Assembly (NCBI GenBank): GCA_024280945.1
Contig: JAMXLO010000029.1
Coordinates: 1 to 64,000, forward strand
DNA: 64,000 nucleotides
Direction: 5' to 3'
From: Acetobacteraceae bacterium
Lineage (GTDB): Bacteria > Pseudomonadota > Alphaproteobacteria > Acetobacterales > Acetobacteraceae
The position numbers and the translations under genes were made by a program. How positions within the stretch are numbered: the first letter of the stretch is position 1; each line of letters opens with the position of its first letter. Positions 42,733-51,672 of this stretch are shown one piece after another. The notes under the pieces were generated by a model. That model ran no database searches. It was given only the letters and a program-made list of their open reading frames with translations, and was not told the DNA's origin.

Positions 42733-43971
42733 TCATCCATCAAGCTGCGAGCGTCCAGGCGAGACGTCGAGCTGATCATGGGCGAGCGGCCCAGCCTGAG
42801 GAGCCAGGATCTTGAAGGGCACTTCCTGATGCTTGGGGGAATGGCTTGCCAAACTTCCAAGACCTGCCGCGAGCACCAGCAAGAGCACCGAGGCGGCCAT
42901 GAAGTAGAATACGCCGTCGATTTCGAAGTGCGCCATCAGACTCGCCCCGATTAACGGGCCGAGTATCGACCCAAGTCCGCTCGCCAAAATGAGACGTCCG
43001 CTCACGGCCACGACTCTATCGGCTGGCATGCGATCGTGCGCGTGGGCGACGCAGACGGGGTAGAGCGTTGACATGAACCCACCGAGTAAGACTGCTTCTG
43101 GCAGAAGCGCCGGCAGAGAACGCGGCAGCAGCACCATCACGATTGCCGTGCCGGAAAAACCGAGACCGAGCAATGCCAGCACCGCGCGACGGTCGAACTT
43201 GTCAGAGAGGCGTCCAACCGGTATTTGGAACGCAAATCCGCCCAGCACCGCCACGAGCATGAATAAGGCGATGGTTGTTCGTGGCGTATCCTGATCCTGC
43301 ATCCAGGCTGGAACAAGCGCGTAGAAGCAGCCTCCCACGAGCCCACTCAAGGCGCAGCCAATTACAGCAATCGGCGCGGCGCGCGCGAGCACATTATAGG
43401 AAAGCCCAGTGTCAGCGCTCACTCTGGGCGGCTCGGCTCTGGCCGTAGTGACCATGACCAGTGACACAGCGAACACCGCAACGATTGCGTTGAAGGCTGA
43501 CGCTGCCCCGATGTCCGCTCGGGCGATCAGAAGCTGACCCAGTGCCAGGGCCAAGAACGTGCCAACCATATAAACCGAGAAGACCCGCCCGCGCTCAGAT
43601 GGCATGGCCTTGGCGGCCAGCCAGCTCTCTGTGGTGACGAAAATCCCGGCACAGCCGAACCCAACGATGGCGCGCAACAGCACCCAGGCGAACGATCCCA
43701 CCAGGAGCGGCATAACAGCGGTCGCGGCAGCGACCAAGCCGGCGAAGGCGGCATAAGCACGAATGTGGCCGACCTGCTCAATGATCCTGCCGCAGCCGAA
43801 CGCGCCCAGGGTGAAGCCAGCGAAATAGGCGCTGAGCACCAGACCAGGTGCGTCGAAACTTTCGATGGCCACGCGCAAAGAAATGAAGGTGCCAAAAAAG
43901 CCGTTAGCAAGTTGCACAAGGCTCGTAGCGATGACGAGAGTCTTTATTTGTGTCCGGACAGACGCAGCCAA
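42733..43971 (-). CDS. MFS transporter (YcaD/sugar-efflux-like)
   Basis: About 412 aa with about 12 hydrophobic segments. I take TTG 43969-43971 as the start because AAAGGA lies about six bases upstream and the product then opens directly before helix 1 (MAASVRTQIKTLVIATSL). RVFSVYMVGTFLALALGQ and GRLSDKFDRRAVL (the MFS loop 8-9 motif) are visible, and TTESWLAAKAM matches YcaD-type carriers. Substrate unknown. The C-terminal tail after SLASHSPKHQ is soluble. The gene stands alone among pseudogenes and appears intact. Confidence 0.85.
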   Translation of the reverse strand: MAASVRTQIKTLVIATSLVQLANGFFGTFISLRVAIESFDAPGLVLSAYFAGFTLGAFGCGRIIEQVGHIRAYAAFAGLVAAATAVMPLLVGSFAWVLLRAIVGFGCAGIFVTTESWLAAKAMPSERGRVFSVYMVGTFLALALGQLLIARADIGAASAFNAIVAVFAVSLVMVTTARAEPPRVSADTGLSYNVLARAAPIAVIGCALSGLVGGCFYALVPAWMQDQDTPRTTIALFMLVAVLGGFAFQIPVGRLSDKFDRRAVLALLGLGFSGTAIVMVLLPRSLPALLPEAVLLGGFMSTLYPVCVAHAHDRMPADRVVAVSGRLILASGLGSILGPLIGASLMAHFEIDGVFYFMAASVLLLVLAAGLGSLASHSPKHQEVPFKILAPQAGPLAHDQLDVSPGRSQLDG

Positions 43972-44425
43972 AGCATTTCCTTTCGTTGCCGGCGGAACGG
44001 CGCCAATGACGGGAAGCAAGGGAGGCAGCAGGCCCGTATGTGGGGACCTCCGCAAGTGGCGCGGCGACCGGCCTGATCCCTCGAGTATCCGGTCGTTCTT
44101 TCCTCATCGATTGGCCGTGCAAGCCCGGCAACGCCGCTCACTGTCCAATAACGTGCGGAAATCATCATGTGGCGCAGAAAGCAAACATCTGCGACGCACT
44201 ATCATACTCGACTGGCAAGCGTTGGCGCCCCTTACGATGCCGCCCTCTCAACAGCGTTCGTGGGCGGCCCGCTCGTTTTCGCGGGTGCGGCATATTTTGC
44301 AACTCCCTGCTCGGTCTCGTGCCGAGCACGATCGTCGCGGGCACGGCCGCGGCGCGCGACAGCGCTTGTACCATCGACACGAGGACGAAGATGGCCACCA
44401 CCAGGCAGGTCATGAATGCGTAAAT
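43972..44425. other. About 450 bp without a clear gene
   Basis: A minus-strand frame at 44165-44413 opens with a hydrophobic stretch (MTCLVVAIFVLVSMVQALSRAA) but then turns Arg-rich and loses any family character. It may be a fragment of a membrane protein gene. Nothing else is supported. Confidence 0.35.
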
Positions 44426-44575
44426 CTAGTCCAGTGTGCAAGCAACGGCTCGCCCGGCAACGCCGCCGCCCGCAGCGCGGCGGCTGGATCCAGCACCCTC
44501 CGACCCCGGAACGAATGCCCCGAGCAGCAGGCCAAGACTGAGCAGAATTCCTATAAGCCCCACACGCTCAAACAC
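44426..44575 (-). CDS. Possible 49-aa single-pass membrane peptide
   Basis: GTG 44573-44575 overlaps the end of the patatin remnant and opens a 49-codon frame: one hydrophobic segment (VGLIGILLSLGLLLGAFVPG) followed by a Gly/Ala/Arg tail. Overlap with the upstream stop suggests it was once translated together with the patatin gene. With that gene broken it may be a leftover. The evidence is only the hydrophobic segment and the overlap. Confidence 0.25.
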   Translation of the reverse strand: MFERVGLIGILLSLGLLLGAFVPGSEGAGSSRRAAGGGVAGRAVACTLD

Positions 44576-45147
44576 CCCTCAAGAGGTCATCGAGCTCATA
44601 GGTGGAGCGCACTCCAAGATCGGCGGAATGCGTCGAGAGGAAAGCATCGGCTGCACGCCGCCCCTCATCGCGCAGCATGGTCAGGAATTCCCACTCCGCG
44701 TTGAGCTTGGAGGAGTACCCGAGATCGACCATTACGTCGCTTGCGACGCGATGAATGCGCATCCCGGCCCAAGCTTCGCCTTCGGGGTCCTCCGCGGGCG
44801 CTATCTGCCGGAGCAGCGCGATCATGCGCATCTCCTTGAGCAGAACGGCGTTGAATGACACCTCGTTCAGTCGGTTGAGGATGTCGCGTGCCATGCGCGG
44901 TGTGCCGGGCCGTTCGACCGGGTTGATCTGCACAAGGATCGTATCCCTTGATGCGCACTCGCGAATGAGCGGCGTAATGGTCGGGTTGCCGGAATAGCCG
45001 CCATCCCAGTAGCTCTGACCATCGATCTCAACGGCATGGAAGAGTGTCGGTAGGCAGGCGGAGGCAAGCAGCACTTCTGGCGTAATCTCCGAATTGCGGA
45101 ACACTCGCCCACGGCCGGTATGCACGTTTGTCGCGGTAACGAAGCAC
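44568..45147 (-). pseudogene. Patatin-like phospholipase, C-terminal half only
   Basis: In the minus frame the sequence reads CFVTATNVHTGRGRVFRN, ITPEVLLASACLPTLF and YWDGGYSGNPTITPLI, the second half of a bacterial patatin-like phospholipase. The DGG carries the catalytic Asp. The first half, with the oxyanion glycines and the GxSxG nucleophile, is absent. At about 45141-45150 the homology stops and a cinA-like sequence begins in another frame. The longest start-to-stop frame (from 45125) lacks the nucleophile, so the product would be inactive. Confidence 0.8.
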
Positions 45148-45258
45148 GGCGGTAATCAGGCCGCCTGCACAACTTTCGGCAGTGGCGAGCATGATGCCTT
45201 GCCTGCGGCACGAGGGAAGCAGGGCTTCGGCTTCAGCGAGTAAAGAGGTTGGGAACAT
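45141..45258 (-). pseudogene. cinA (nicotinamide-nucleotide amidase-type) N-terminal fragment
   Basis: From ATG 45256-45258 the minus strand reads MFPTSLLAEAEALL followed by GIMLATAESCAGGLITAVL, the start of the CinA C-terminal-type domain (PncC; ATAESCTGG is its hallmark). Only about 38 codons remain before the sequence switches to patatin in a different frame, so the gene is cut off. Full-length domains are about 160 aa and hydrolyse NMN to NaMN. Confidence 0.75.
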
Positions 45259-45452
45259 GAATGGTGTTCCTGACCACAGAGGGAGACGACATGCGCAGTC
45301 ATTCGGTAAACACGACCTGTTGAGTGCTCCGACGTACAATCTTCGAGACTTGTTGATCCCGACTTGGCCCCCCATTCACCGTAAACCCGGCAGCCGGTTC
45401 GGCCTATCGGTCACAGACCGCAGCCCTTGTCTTTGCGCTTACTCCCGCAGTC

Positions 45453-47099
45453 CTAAGCGCCGCGTCCCAGAAGATGCGCAGCCGAGCGCCAGGCCAGGTG
45501 CACCATTTCATCGAGGCGCCGGACTGCTTCGACACGGTCAAAAGCCTCCGATGCATTCAGCTTTCCGGGCGCGACGGCGGCCAGCGTTTTGGCGCGGTGC
45601 TCTTGCTGTATGACTTCGAGCGCCTTCGCCACGTTTTCCAGCTCCCTGAGCGCCGTTTCGGCCACAGCCGCGGTCTGCCAGCCGATCGGCGGCGCCCGCT
45701 CGCTCAGCGCCGATTCGGTCGAAATTGATTCCGCGACAGTTCGGGCCCAGTGCATAGCCGCGTTGCAGAGCGCAGCGGCGCGGAGAGCATCCGGCCCGCC
45801 TGTGTCCGGTCCCGGCGCTCCGGTCTCCTGAAGCATCCGAGCAAGCCGCGAGGCGCGATCGAGCGCGTGGAGTGTGCTGGTCAGGCGATTCTGCTCCGCT
45901 TCCGTCTCTGGCGCGGCCTTTAGCGCGGACAGGAATTCGCGAGCCTCGTCCAGCGCGCGCGAGGTATTCGCCGCCGCGCCATCCCTGCCTCCGCCACCCG
46001 AGAGGGACGCAGAGATGGAGATGAAGAGCCTTGCAAGAACCCTCGCGACCATTCGACGAACGGCCTCCACTGCCACGACCGAATTGCCGAGCGCAGCCGG
46101 ATCGAGGCCGCTTTTGAGCGGCGGTTCCCGCGATGGAAGCATCCGCTCGATGAGACGCGTGAACCAGCCAACGGCAGGCAGCAATACGGCGACGCCAACC
46201 ACATTGTAAGCGGTGTGATAAGCCGCGAGCAATGTCAGTCCATCGACCGCGCTCTGCCAGCGCTGCATCGACCGCATGGTGAAGGGAAACGCGATCAGCA
46301 TGATCAGCGCCGCGACCACCTTGAACAGCACATAGGCAAGGGCCAGCCGCTTCGCAGTCACGCTTGCCCCGATCGCCGCCAATGCCGAACTCGTCGCAGT
46401 TCCGATATTTTGTCCGATGATCAGCGCACAACCCTGATCGAGTCCGATTGCGCCAGCACCAAAGGCGGCGAGCGTCACCGAGATCGCCGCTGTCGACGAC
46501 TGCATGACCGCCGTCATAGCAAATCCCACGAAGACCAGCTTTAGAAGGCCTGACGAACCCGCAAGCCAACCCACCTCCGGCGCGCCGAGCACGGCGGGTA
46601 GGTCTGACGGATGGAGACGTTCCGCAAGACCGCCCATGCCTTGCTGGAGTGTCGTCAGTCCGTAAAGCACAAGCGCGAAGCCGGCCAATGCCGCCCCGAC
46701 AGCTGCGATCCGACCGGTCGCCAGCAGCTTCGTCAGCGCGCCGACGAAAATCATCGGTAGGGCGTAAGATGACAGCGATATCCTCAGGCCGACGAGCGCG
46801 ATGAGCCATCCCGTGCCCGTCGTTCCGACATTCGCGCCGAAGACGAGACCGAGCCCCTGCGGGAAGGTCAATAGTCCCGCGCTGACGAGGCCAATCGTCG
46901 TCATTGTCGTCGCGCTCGAAGATTGGACGAGTAGCGTGACAACGCCACCCCAGAAGGCGCCGGAGAGAGGGTTCGCTGCGGCTTTGCTGAGAACCGTGCG
47001 CAGCGCCGAGCCCGCCATAGCCTTAAGCCCATCGGTCATGACGGTCATGCCGAGCAGGAACAAACCGACGCCGCCGAGCGCCGCAATCGTCGTGGACAT
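45453..47099 (-). CDS. Na/Pi cotransporter family protein with PhoU-like C-terminus
   Basis: A 548-aa membrane protein. The start at ATG 47097-47099 (MSTTIAALGGVGLFLLGM) is chosen because it begins the first membrane helix and has AAGGG upstream; the longer frame runs over the ppk2 remnant. The two inverted repeats carry LLVQSSSATTMTTIGL (about residue 57) and TAVMQSSTAAISVTL (about 195), the QSSS/T motifs of NptA-type sodium-phosphate carriers, and GANVGTTGT and GQNIGTATSS follow each. The last 180 residues are helical and PhoU-like. It moves phosphate with sodium across the inner membrane. A broken ppk2 gene lies just upstream on the same strand. Confidence 0.9.
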   Translation of the reverse strand: MSTTIAALGGVGLFLLGMTVMTDGLKAMAGSALRTVLSKAAANPLSGAFWGGVVTLLVQSSSATTMTTIGLVSAGLLTFPQGLGLVFGANVGTTGTGWLIALVGLRISLSSYALPMIFVGALTKLLATGRIAAVGAALAGFALVLYGLTTLQQGMGGLAERLHPSDLPAVLGAPEVGWLAGSSGLLKLVFVGFAMTAVMQSSTAAISVTLAAFGAGAIGLDQGCALIIGQNIGTATSSALAAIGASVTAKRLALAYVLFKVVAALIMLIAFPFTMRSMQRWQSAVDGLTLLAAYHTAYNVVGVAVLLPAVGWFTRLIERMLPSREPPLKSGLDPAALGNSVVAVEAVRRMVARVLARLFISISASLSGGGGRDGAAANTSRALDEAREFLSALKAAPETEAEQNRLTSTLHALDRASRLARMLQETGAPGPDTGGPDALRAAALCNAAMHWARTVAESISTESALSERAPPIGWQTAAVAETALRELENVAKALEVIQQEHRAKTLAAVAPGKLNASEAFDRVEAVRRLDEMVHLAWRSAAHLLGRGA

Positions 47100-47104
47100 C
47101 GGCG

Positions 47105-47465
47105 TCAACCCTTCTCTGCTGGCGCCAGTCGGCTCATCTCTCGGCCACGAGTTCTGCGCGTGCCGCGGCGAGCTCCTTCCTCGGCTCCCGTGGGATAGGT
47201 CAGATCCAAATTCTCGACCGCTTCCAAAATCGCCGCGGCGACCGCGAGTCGGGTGAACCACTTGTGGTCGGCGGGGACGACGTACCAAGTGGCCTCTTTC
47301 GTCGCAGTTGCTCGGACGACCTCCTCATAGGTGTGCATATAGTCGTCCCAATATCGGCGCTCGCGCACGCCAGAGGCTGAGAATTTCCAAACTCTTTTCC
47401 GGCTTGTCGAGCAGAGTCTGGTGGACGCGAACGACGAGGACTTCTTCGCGAATAACTCGACCCGG
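47105..47465 (-). pseudogene. Polyphosphate kinase 2 (ppk2) remnant
   Basis: The minus strand encodes VRERRYWDDYMHTYEEV, then WYVVPADHKWFTRLAVA, the C-terminal part of PPK2 proteins. Just upstream, in another frame, REEVLVVRVH and LDKPEKS are readable. In PPK2 these two pieces are normally separated by about 40 residues, so a deletion lies near 47420-47430, and a frameshift separates PEK from the VWKFSASGVRERRY frame near 47395. The N-terminal kinase part with Walker A is missing. It lies 5 bp upstream of the Na/Pi carrier start, suggesting an old phosphate/polyphosphate operon. Confidence 0.85.
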
Positions 47466-47645
47466 TATCGTGGTGGCTATTCGCGCGACTTCCACGTCAG
47501 GCGGCGGCATGAATGGGCGATCGGAGCGTTAGGGGGGTCTTTGGTCTCTATGTCCTGTCAACGTCCTGTATTCTGTGCGGTCGTATTGCCCGTCAGTGTG
47601 GCAATTGGCTGGGAACCGCACTACAATATCAGTGCGCTAACCGAA

Positions 47646-47717
47646 TGCCGGGTGAGGGATTTGAACCCCCGACCTTCGGTTTACAAAACCGCTGCACTAC
47701 CACTGTGCTAACCCGGC
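47646..47717 (-). tRNA. tRNA-Thr (UGU)
   Basis: The minus strand folds as a full cloverleaf: acceptor GCCGGGT with ACCCGGC, D arm GCAC-AGTGGTA-GTGC, anticodon loop TTTGTAA with anticodon TGT, variable loop AGGTC, and T arm GGGGG-TTCAAAT-CCCTC. The discriminator base is A, and CCA is not encoded. Pair 27-43 is G-A, the only mismatch seen. The D loop is short (7 bases). It reads ACA codons. No second copy of its 3' end was noticed in the window. Confidence 0.93.
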
Positions 47718-48299
47718 ATTAGCTGGTTTATCAATGACTTAGGTCTACCCCTCCGGGTCGAGAACCTGGATTTTCTGCCCACTCGCCATGTCGCCTCCCA
47801 GGAACAGCGCCTCCCGGAACAGTGCGTCGATACGCCGTGCCGCATTTTGCTGCAAGCCAGGAATCGTGTCGCTCGTACTCGCCAATGACCGTTGCACAGG
47901 CGGTCGAGGGGTCGCACAACTCGTGCCCGGTACAACCTGCGTTTCGCGACAGCACGGCGGCCGGCGCGGCAAGCGGGACGGTTGCCCGGTCGGATGAGCT
48001 TTTCACTCACCAAGGATCATGCCAGCCCGCCGGCCGTATCGTCGTATCCGGGCAAGACAATCTAGGATCCGCCTGCGCCGTCATGGAGGTGCGCTCCGGC
48101 GCTAGCCTCGGCCACTCGCTTCGCCTTCTGTCCCTAACTTGGGCCGATCTATCGGCAGGCAGGATCATCGCAGGAGCGTCCATAGTGCACCCTTGCCCGG
48201 CGCTACGTCCTTACGTTGATGGTTGAGGCAAGCGCTGTCGTCTCGCTCAGCGACGACTGCTGCGTGCTTCGGCGGGGCGCGACAGACGCTGCGAGTGAA
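47718..48299. other. 582-bp stretch without a supported gene
   Basis: Several minus-strand frames upstream of the tRNA (47731-48013) overlap one another; one reads IDALFREALFLGGDMASGQKIQV, which looks protein-like but has no recognised family, ribosome binding site or clear start. The rest up to the oxidoreductase stop shows nothing. It may contain remnants like those in the preceding 7 kb. Confidence 0.4.
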
Positions 48300-49490
48300 C
48301 TACGCCACCGTGACCGTGTAGCCCACAATGGCGCTGAAATTCTTCCGCATATTATTGTAGCGTGGCTCTCGCGACTGCACGCGGCCCACCTCGTCAGTGG
48401 CCCGCGACATCAGCGTGTATCTGCCCTTGTGACGCACATCCCAGCAATATGACCAACGCGCCCACATAAACCGCTCACGCGGCGGTTCAATGTGTGCAGC
48501 GTGCCAAGTTTCCCCGCCGTCCACGCTCACCTCGACTTGGGCAATGGCGCCTGCGCCGCTCCAAGCGTAGCCGCGGATCATATGGATGCCGAGGGACATC
48601 GTCTCCGTGTCGTCATTGGGTTGGGTGATTATAGATTTTACCCCGATGGTGGTGATCAGCTCTTTGTCAGGATCAGTGGCTGAGGTGCCGTAGTAGTAGA
48701 ATTCGTAGTGGTACCAGCAGTTTGGCTCCTGCTCGATGAGCTCCAGCTTGTTGAGCCACTTCACCGACCAATTGCCGGACCAGCCGGGCACCAGCAGACG
48801 CACCGGCGCGCCGTGGAGGTGTTCCAGCAATTGGCCGTTTTGCGCCCAGGCAAGAATGGTGTCGGGGTGGAGCGCCTTTTCTATCGGCAGGCCCTTGTCG
48901 TAATAGAACGGCTTGGTTCCCTCCGCGGCGGTGGCAGGCACGCCGAAGTCGTTGCCTTCGGCCCGTACGTAGAGCGATTTGGCAGTCAGGCCGGCCTCGT
49001 ACAGCACGGCCGCCAGAGGCACACCGGTCCACTCGCTGGCGCTGAGTATCATCCCCTCCTGAGTACGAGAGGGTTTCGGGCCCTCACCTCTGAGATATTC
49101 GAAGTATGTGGCGTCGCTGCCGGAGCATTCCATGACGGTACGGACGCTGCGACCCGGGAAGCGCCGGACCTGCTCGAAGTTGAGGGTCAGCGGTGTCTTG
49201 ACCTCCCCGGAAATCTCCAGCTTCCAGTCGTCAGCATGCACTACCGGAGGCACAGCGAAATGTTGGACCGTATAGTGCAGGTCGGTGGGCGTTATGAGCC
49301 CCTCGAGGTCCATGACGGGTGTCCTGATGCGCATCGTCCGGCCCTCATCGTCCGTCAGGGTGACGGGTCTTATGTCTTTGGTGGGCCAGCCGTGCCAATG
49401 CCCAGTCTTTTCCGTGTTGGCCGGATCCGAGTTCACCACTTGATCCATGCGCAAGAAATCAGGAACTGCGCCCTCTTGTTGCCTCGTCGC
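48300..49490 (-). CDS. Sulfite oxidase-like molybdopterin-dependent oxidoreductase
   Basis: A 396-aa protein with the sulfite oxidase fold. HYTVQHFAVPPVV opens the molybdenum domain, RSVRTVMECSGSD has the Cys that should bind the metal, GAPVRLLVPGWSGNWSVKWL is the typical pterin-domain segment, and a C-terminal dimerisation domain follows (VEVSVDGGETWHAA; RATDEVG). It oxidises sulfite or a similar oxo-substrate. Start ATG 49488-49490 is preferred for its upstream GAGG; the frame is open to 49775. No Tat or Sec signal is visible from either start, although many relatives are periplasmic. No haem partner gene lies nearby. Confidence 0.88.
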   Translation of the reverse strand, partial: ATRQQEGAVPDFLRMDQVVNSDPANTEKTGHWHGWPTKDIRPVTLTDDEGRTMRIRTPVMDLEGLITPTDLHYTVQHFAVPPVVHADDWKLEISGEVKTPLTLNFEQVRRFPGRSVRTVMECSGSDATYFEYLRGEGPKPSRTQEGMILSASEWTGVPLAAVLYEAGLTAKSLYVRAEGNDFGVPATAAEGTKPFYYDKGLPIEKALHPDTILAWAQNGQLLEHLHGAPVRLLVPGWSGNWSVKWLNKLELIEQEPNCWYHYEFYYYGTSATDPDKELITTIGVKSIITQPNDDTETMSLGIHMIRGYAWSGAGAIAQVEVSVDGGETWHAAHIEPPRERFMWARWSYCWDVRHKGRYTLMSRATDEVGRVQSREPRYNNMRKNFSAIVGYTVTVA

Positions 49491-49827
49491 CATCTGCTCC
49501 CTCATGCGTCGTTGTGTTCGCTGCCGTTTGGTCTTGGCGACCAGTAAGCTGCCCCTTGCAACTGCAGTCCATTCAGGCTTGCTCTCTGGCTGATGCGCAA
49601 GGTTCGCTGGAATATCCTTGCCTGGCACATACTCGGCGTCCACTGTGACAAGCGGCCGCAAGGCCATGTAGATTGCGCGTTTGATGCGGCGTCCGACACG
49701 CCAGCAACGATCTGTATCGGCACCCACGCCTGGCGGATTCTTTGGCGCGGGTTCGTCCACGGCGCGCTCGACCATGTTGCAAAGCCGGATGGCCGGATCA
49801 TCTTCTGTGATCCCAGCAACAGATCAC
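49491..49827. other. 337-bp gap upstream of the molybdoenzyme gene
   Basis: The frame of the oxidoreductase stays open to 49775, but this part encodes no signal peptide or recognised domain (LVTVDAEYVPGKDIPANL is the most protein-like piece). It is either an N-terminal extension or the 5' region with the promoter. No other gene is seen. Confidence 0.4.
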
Positions 49828-51414
49828 TCAGGACTTGCTGACGTTCCAGAACACGGGCACCGCGCCTTTCAGGACCCCGGTCAGGTTGCTGCGATACGCT
49901 GAGGGAGGCAGGTACTGGCCAAGCGGCACGAACGGCACCGTCTCAAACGCACGCATCTGAATCGCTGCGTCCAGCTTCTTACGGTCGGCATCTTCGGTGG
50001 CGTCCATCCAGGAGTTGCGCAACGCCTCCATCTTCTCGTCACTCGGCCAACCGAACCAGGCATCCTTGCCGTTGCCGCGGAGGTTCGTCGCGAAGACCGG
50101 ATCGCGGTATTCAGCCGCCGGTGCACCGTACGGGAAGAGCGACCAGCCGCCTTTGTCCAGCGGCTCCTTGCTGGTGCGGCGTTGCACCACCGTTCCCCAA
50201 TCGAGCGACTGCTCGTCCAGGTTGATCCCGACGCGCCGGAGCGATGCGGCGACCACACTGCTCATGGCATCATAGAAGGTCTGATCTGTGGGATGCATCA
50301 GCACGACGCGCTCGCCGCCGTAGCCGGCCTGCTTCAGCATTGCCTTGATCGCGTCGGCATCCGGCCGCTTGCGCACCGCGTCCATGCCGGCATCGTTCGC
50401 CGATGGCGTGCCGGGCAGGAAGTAGCCGACGGGCGCGCGGTAAAGGCTCTTCTCCTCCCCCATCACCGCTGTCATCACCTCGACCTGATCGATCGCAGCA
50501 AGGATGGCACGGCGCGCGCCTTCACTGGCGGTTGGACCTTGCAGACAGTTCGGCCGCAGTCCGCCGAATGTGCCGTAGATGTCGATGGGCGCGACGGTCA
50601 CGCCCGACGCCTTGCGCAGCATCGGCAGCAGGTCCGGCACCGGCGAGTCCAACCAGTCGACCTCACCGGCTGTCAGCGCGTTGGCCGCAGTGGCGGCATC
50701 GGGAATGATGCGCCACTCGACGCGGTCGACCAGCACCCGATAGCCGCCGGCGGCAAAGCTGGCCGGCTCTGGCCGCGGATTGTAACGCTCATTCTTCTGG
50801 AACACTGCCAGGTTGCCGGCAACGTATTCATTGGCGACCCAGCGGAACGGGCCACTGCCAATGACCTCGGGAACCTGCTTGAACGGATCGGTCTGTGCCA
50901 GGCGCTCCGGCATGATCGCCGGTGTCGGCTGTGTCTTCGCCAGCGCATAGGGCAGCGATGCAAATGGCTTGTGCAGCCGGAAAACGATGGTCCGGTCGTC
51001 ATGCGCTTCCAACGCGTCCAGCCGGGCCGCAATCGTCTGGCCGATCGCGTCGCGCTTCATCCAGCGTTGCAGCGAGGCCACGCAGTCGCGCGCCAGCACC
51101 TTCTCGCCGTCATGGAACGCCAGCCCGTCTCGCAGGCGCATCGTCCAGCGCAGCCCGTTGTTCTCTACCTGATGGCCCTCGACCATCTGCGGCCGCGGAT
51201 CGAGCTGCTCGTTGCGGCCATAAAGCGTTTCGAACACCATCGCGGCATAGTTGCGGGTGACCAGCGCGGTGGTCCAAACCGGATCAAGACTGGTAAGATT
51301 GGCCTGCGGCACATGGATCAGCATCTTCGCCTTGGCGCCAATGGCGGGCTGGGCAAGCGATGTGCGGCCAAACGCGGCAATAGCCGCTCCCCCAAGGAAG
51401 CTGCGGCGTTTCAT
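49828..51414 (-). CDS. ABC transporter substrate-binding protein, family 5 (peptide/opine type), Tat-exported
   Basis: A 528-aa periplasmic binding protein. MKRRSFLGGAAIAAFGRTSLAQPA has a twin-arginine RRSFLG motif and ends in AQPA, so Tat export is likely. Family features are SLDPVWTTALVTRNYAAMVFETL (start of the SBP_bac_5 domain), WTMRLRDGLAFHDGEKVLARD and VIGSGPFRWV. GGAGG lies nine bases upstream of the ATG. It is divergent from a second binding protein and the permease operon, with 258 bp between starts, and probably feeds the same permeases. The ligand could be an oligopeptide, glutathione, nickel complex or opine. Confidence 0.9.
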   Translation of the reverse strand: MKRRSFLGGAAIAAFGRTSLAQPAIGAKAKMLIHVPQANLTSLDPVWTTALVTRNYAAMVFETLYGRNEQLDPRPQMVEGHQVENNGLRWTMRLRDGLAFHDGEKVLARDCVASLQRWMKRDAIGQTIAARLDALEAHDDRTIVFRLHKPFASLPYALAKTQPTPAIMPERLAQTDPFKQVPEVIGSGPFRWVANEYVAGNLAVFQKNERYNPRPEPASFAAGGYRVLVDRVEWRIIPDAATAANALTAGEVDWLDSPVPDLLPMLRKASGVTVAPIDIYGTFGGLRPNCLQGPTASEGARRAILAAIDQVEVMTAVMGEEKSLYRAPVGYFLPGTPSANDAGMDAVRKRPDADAIKAMLKQAGYGGERVVLMHPTDQTFYDAMSSVVAASLRRVGINLDEQSLDWGTVVQRRTSKEPLDKGGWSLFPYGAPAAEYRDPVFATNLRGNGKDAWFGWPSDEKMEALRNSWMDATEDADRKKLDAAIQMRAFETVPFVPLGQYLPPSAYRSNLTGVLKGAVPVFWNVSKS

Positions 51415-51672
51415 TCTGGACGTCCTCCAATGCGTGAGCCATCGATCGACGTGATGTTCCAGCAGACCACCCGTGGGGAGGTCAAACCTGACGCTCACCG
51501 CTGGCACCGTCGGCCGGCGCGGAGTTGAGTCCGCCGGCCGGCGGAGGTCCGCAGTTTTGCCGGCACGTCCCTTCGTGTTCGCCGCACTGATTGACACCGT
51601 CAGTCCCCTGGCCAAACACTTCGCCAAGGCGCAGCCTCAGCAAGAAGCGCGATGGTCGCGGGAGGAAATCCT

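Noticed and set aside
47646-47717. Attachment site for a mobile element at tRNA-Thr
   Set aside because: No second copy of the tRNA 3' end and no integrase gene were noticed in the window, so only a general note about the decay zone is kept.
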